7,367 nucleotides of DNA from an uncultured Comamonadaceae bacterium (GTDB taxonomy: Bacteria; Pseudomonadota; Gammaproteobacteria; Burkholderiales; Burkholderiaceae_C). Where the stretch lies: the NCBI GenBank assembly GCA_937893415.1, contig CALBWZ010000448.1:1-7367 (forward strand), read 5' to 3'. Under the pieces are notes generated by a model. The model searched no databases, was not told the DNA's origin, and saw nothing but the letters and a program-made list of their open reading frames with translations. Shown piece by piece: positions 7,015-7,367 of this stretch. Position numbers and translations under genes: made by a program. Every line of letters begins with the position of its first letter. Position 1 is the stretch's first letter.

Positions 7015-7367
7015 GGCCAGCGGCCAGTGGCAAGCACATGCTTCCCCATGAGCCGCCTCTACCAGCACTTGTAACACCCCGCATGCTTGGTCAGGTGAAG
7101 CGTTATGGCAACTTGCGCGCAGGCTCTTAAGCTGGCCAAGCAGTGTTTGCAGGCTGGTTATTTTGAGTTGCACACGGTCGATGTGATTGCTGACCAATGA
7201 CTCGGCGTGTAGGTGGGTGTATGCATTGGCTAGCGTCATGTCTAGCAAGCTTTGAATATCTGCCAGCGGCATGTCCAAACTGCGGCAATGGCGAATGAAC
7301 AGCAAGCGCTCCTGATGCACGGCTTGGTAGTCGCGGTAGCCGTTAGCAAGTCGCTGGGGGTGCGGCA
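6982..7367 (-). CDS. MerR-family heavy-metal-responsive regulator (CadR/PbrR-like), N-terminus cut by window edge
   Basis: MerR-family regulators bind the long spacer of a target promoter and activate it when metal binds. The frame is open to the right edge and ends at TAA 6984-6982, leaving 127 residues; most of the DNA-binding N-terminus (about 35 residues) is outside. Visible in order: end of the winged helix (ANGYRDY, 7-13); VHQERLLFIRHCRSLDMPLADIQSLL (16-41), typical of the CadR/PbrR/ZntR branch; the dimerisation helix NHIDRVQLKITSLQTLLGQLKSL (60-82); and a metal loop with Cys86 and Cys95 (C-x8-C) before GVLQVL. The tail has Cys110, Cys112, His113 and Cys125. The first metal-ligand Cys of the group, usually just before the dimerisation helix, appears replaced by His51. 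The metal is therefore uncertain (Cd, Pb, Zn or Co). The GTG at 7320 is internal. A target efflux gene, perhaps divergent, would lie beyond the edge. Confidence 0.85.
   Translation of the reverse strand, partial: PHPQRLANGYRDYQAVHQERLLFIRHCRSLDMPLADIQSLLDMTLANAYTHLHAESLVSNHIDRVQLKITSLQTLLGQLKSLRASCHNASPDQACGVLQVLVEAAHGEACACHWPLATDGPSLKCKQ
7011..7031. repeat. 7-bp tandem repeat within the regulator's C-terminal tail
   Basis: CAGTGGC (7011-7017), CAGCGGC (7018-7024) and CAGTGGC (7025-7031) are three 7-bp units. They encode part of the Cys/His-containing tail (CHWPLATD). Since 7 is not a multiple of 3, gain or loss of a single unit would shift the reading frame of the tail. Confidence 0.7.

Noticed and set aside
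1..7367. CRISPR array, tRNA, phage, transposase or defence system
   Set aside because: No regularly spaced long repeats, no cloverleaf, and no recombinase or nuclease motifs were found; the coding space is fully explained by housekeeping genes.

Overview
The window is a stretch of ordinary bacterial chromosome. All seven recognisable genes lie on the minus strand, so transcription runs from high to low coordinates. In that order they are: the 3' part of a MerR-family metal-responsive regulator, asd, fimV, truA, trpF, trpB, and the first 234 codons of trpA. The asd / fimV / truA / trpF / trpB / trpA order is a known arrangement in betaproteobacteria of the order Burkholderiales. The TrpB C-terminal tail and the overall protein character suggest a Comamonadaceae-like organism of moderate GC content. 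The genus cannot be fixed from the sequence alone.

Region by region: 1-703 is trpA, cut by the window edge. 700-1977 is trpB, which overlaps trpA by 4 nt. 1978-2079 is a 102-nt gap holding only the trpB ribosome binding site. 2080-2733 is trpF, 2730-3563 is truA (TTG start) and 3560-5341 is fimV; these three are chained by 4-nt stop/start overlaps. 5342-5487 is a 146-nt spacer with a strong stem-loop, a second inverted repeat and a weak candidate promoter for fimV. 5488-6618 is asd. 6619-6981 is a 363-nt non-coding region with an AT-rich palindrome containing a perfect minus-strand TATAAT and, next to the regulator gene, a 9-bp triple tandem repeat. 6982 to the right edge is the regulator, without its N-terminus.

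The genes serve several jobs. Asd makes aspartate semialdehyde for lysine/diaminopimelate, threonine and methionine synthesis. TrpF, TrpB and TrpA perform the third and final steps of tryptophan synthesis. TruA modifies tRNA anticodon arms. FimV is a peptidoglycan-binding inner-membrane protein linked to type IV pili. The 4-nt overlaps imply that fimV, truA and trpF are co-translated from one message, and likewise trpB and trpA.

I see no CRISPR array, tRNA, rRNA, insertion sequence, toxin-antitoxin or defence module, and no convincing undescribed system. The points most worth a second look are the altered metal-site residue and repeat-rich tail of the MerR regulator, and the structured intergenic regions before asd and fimV.
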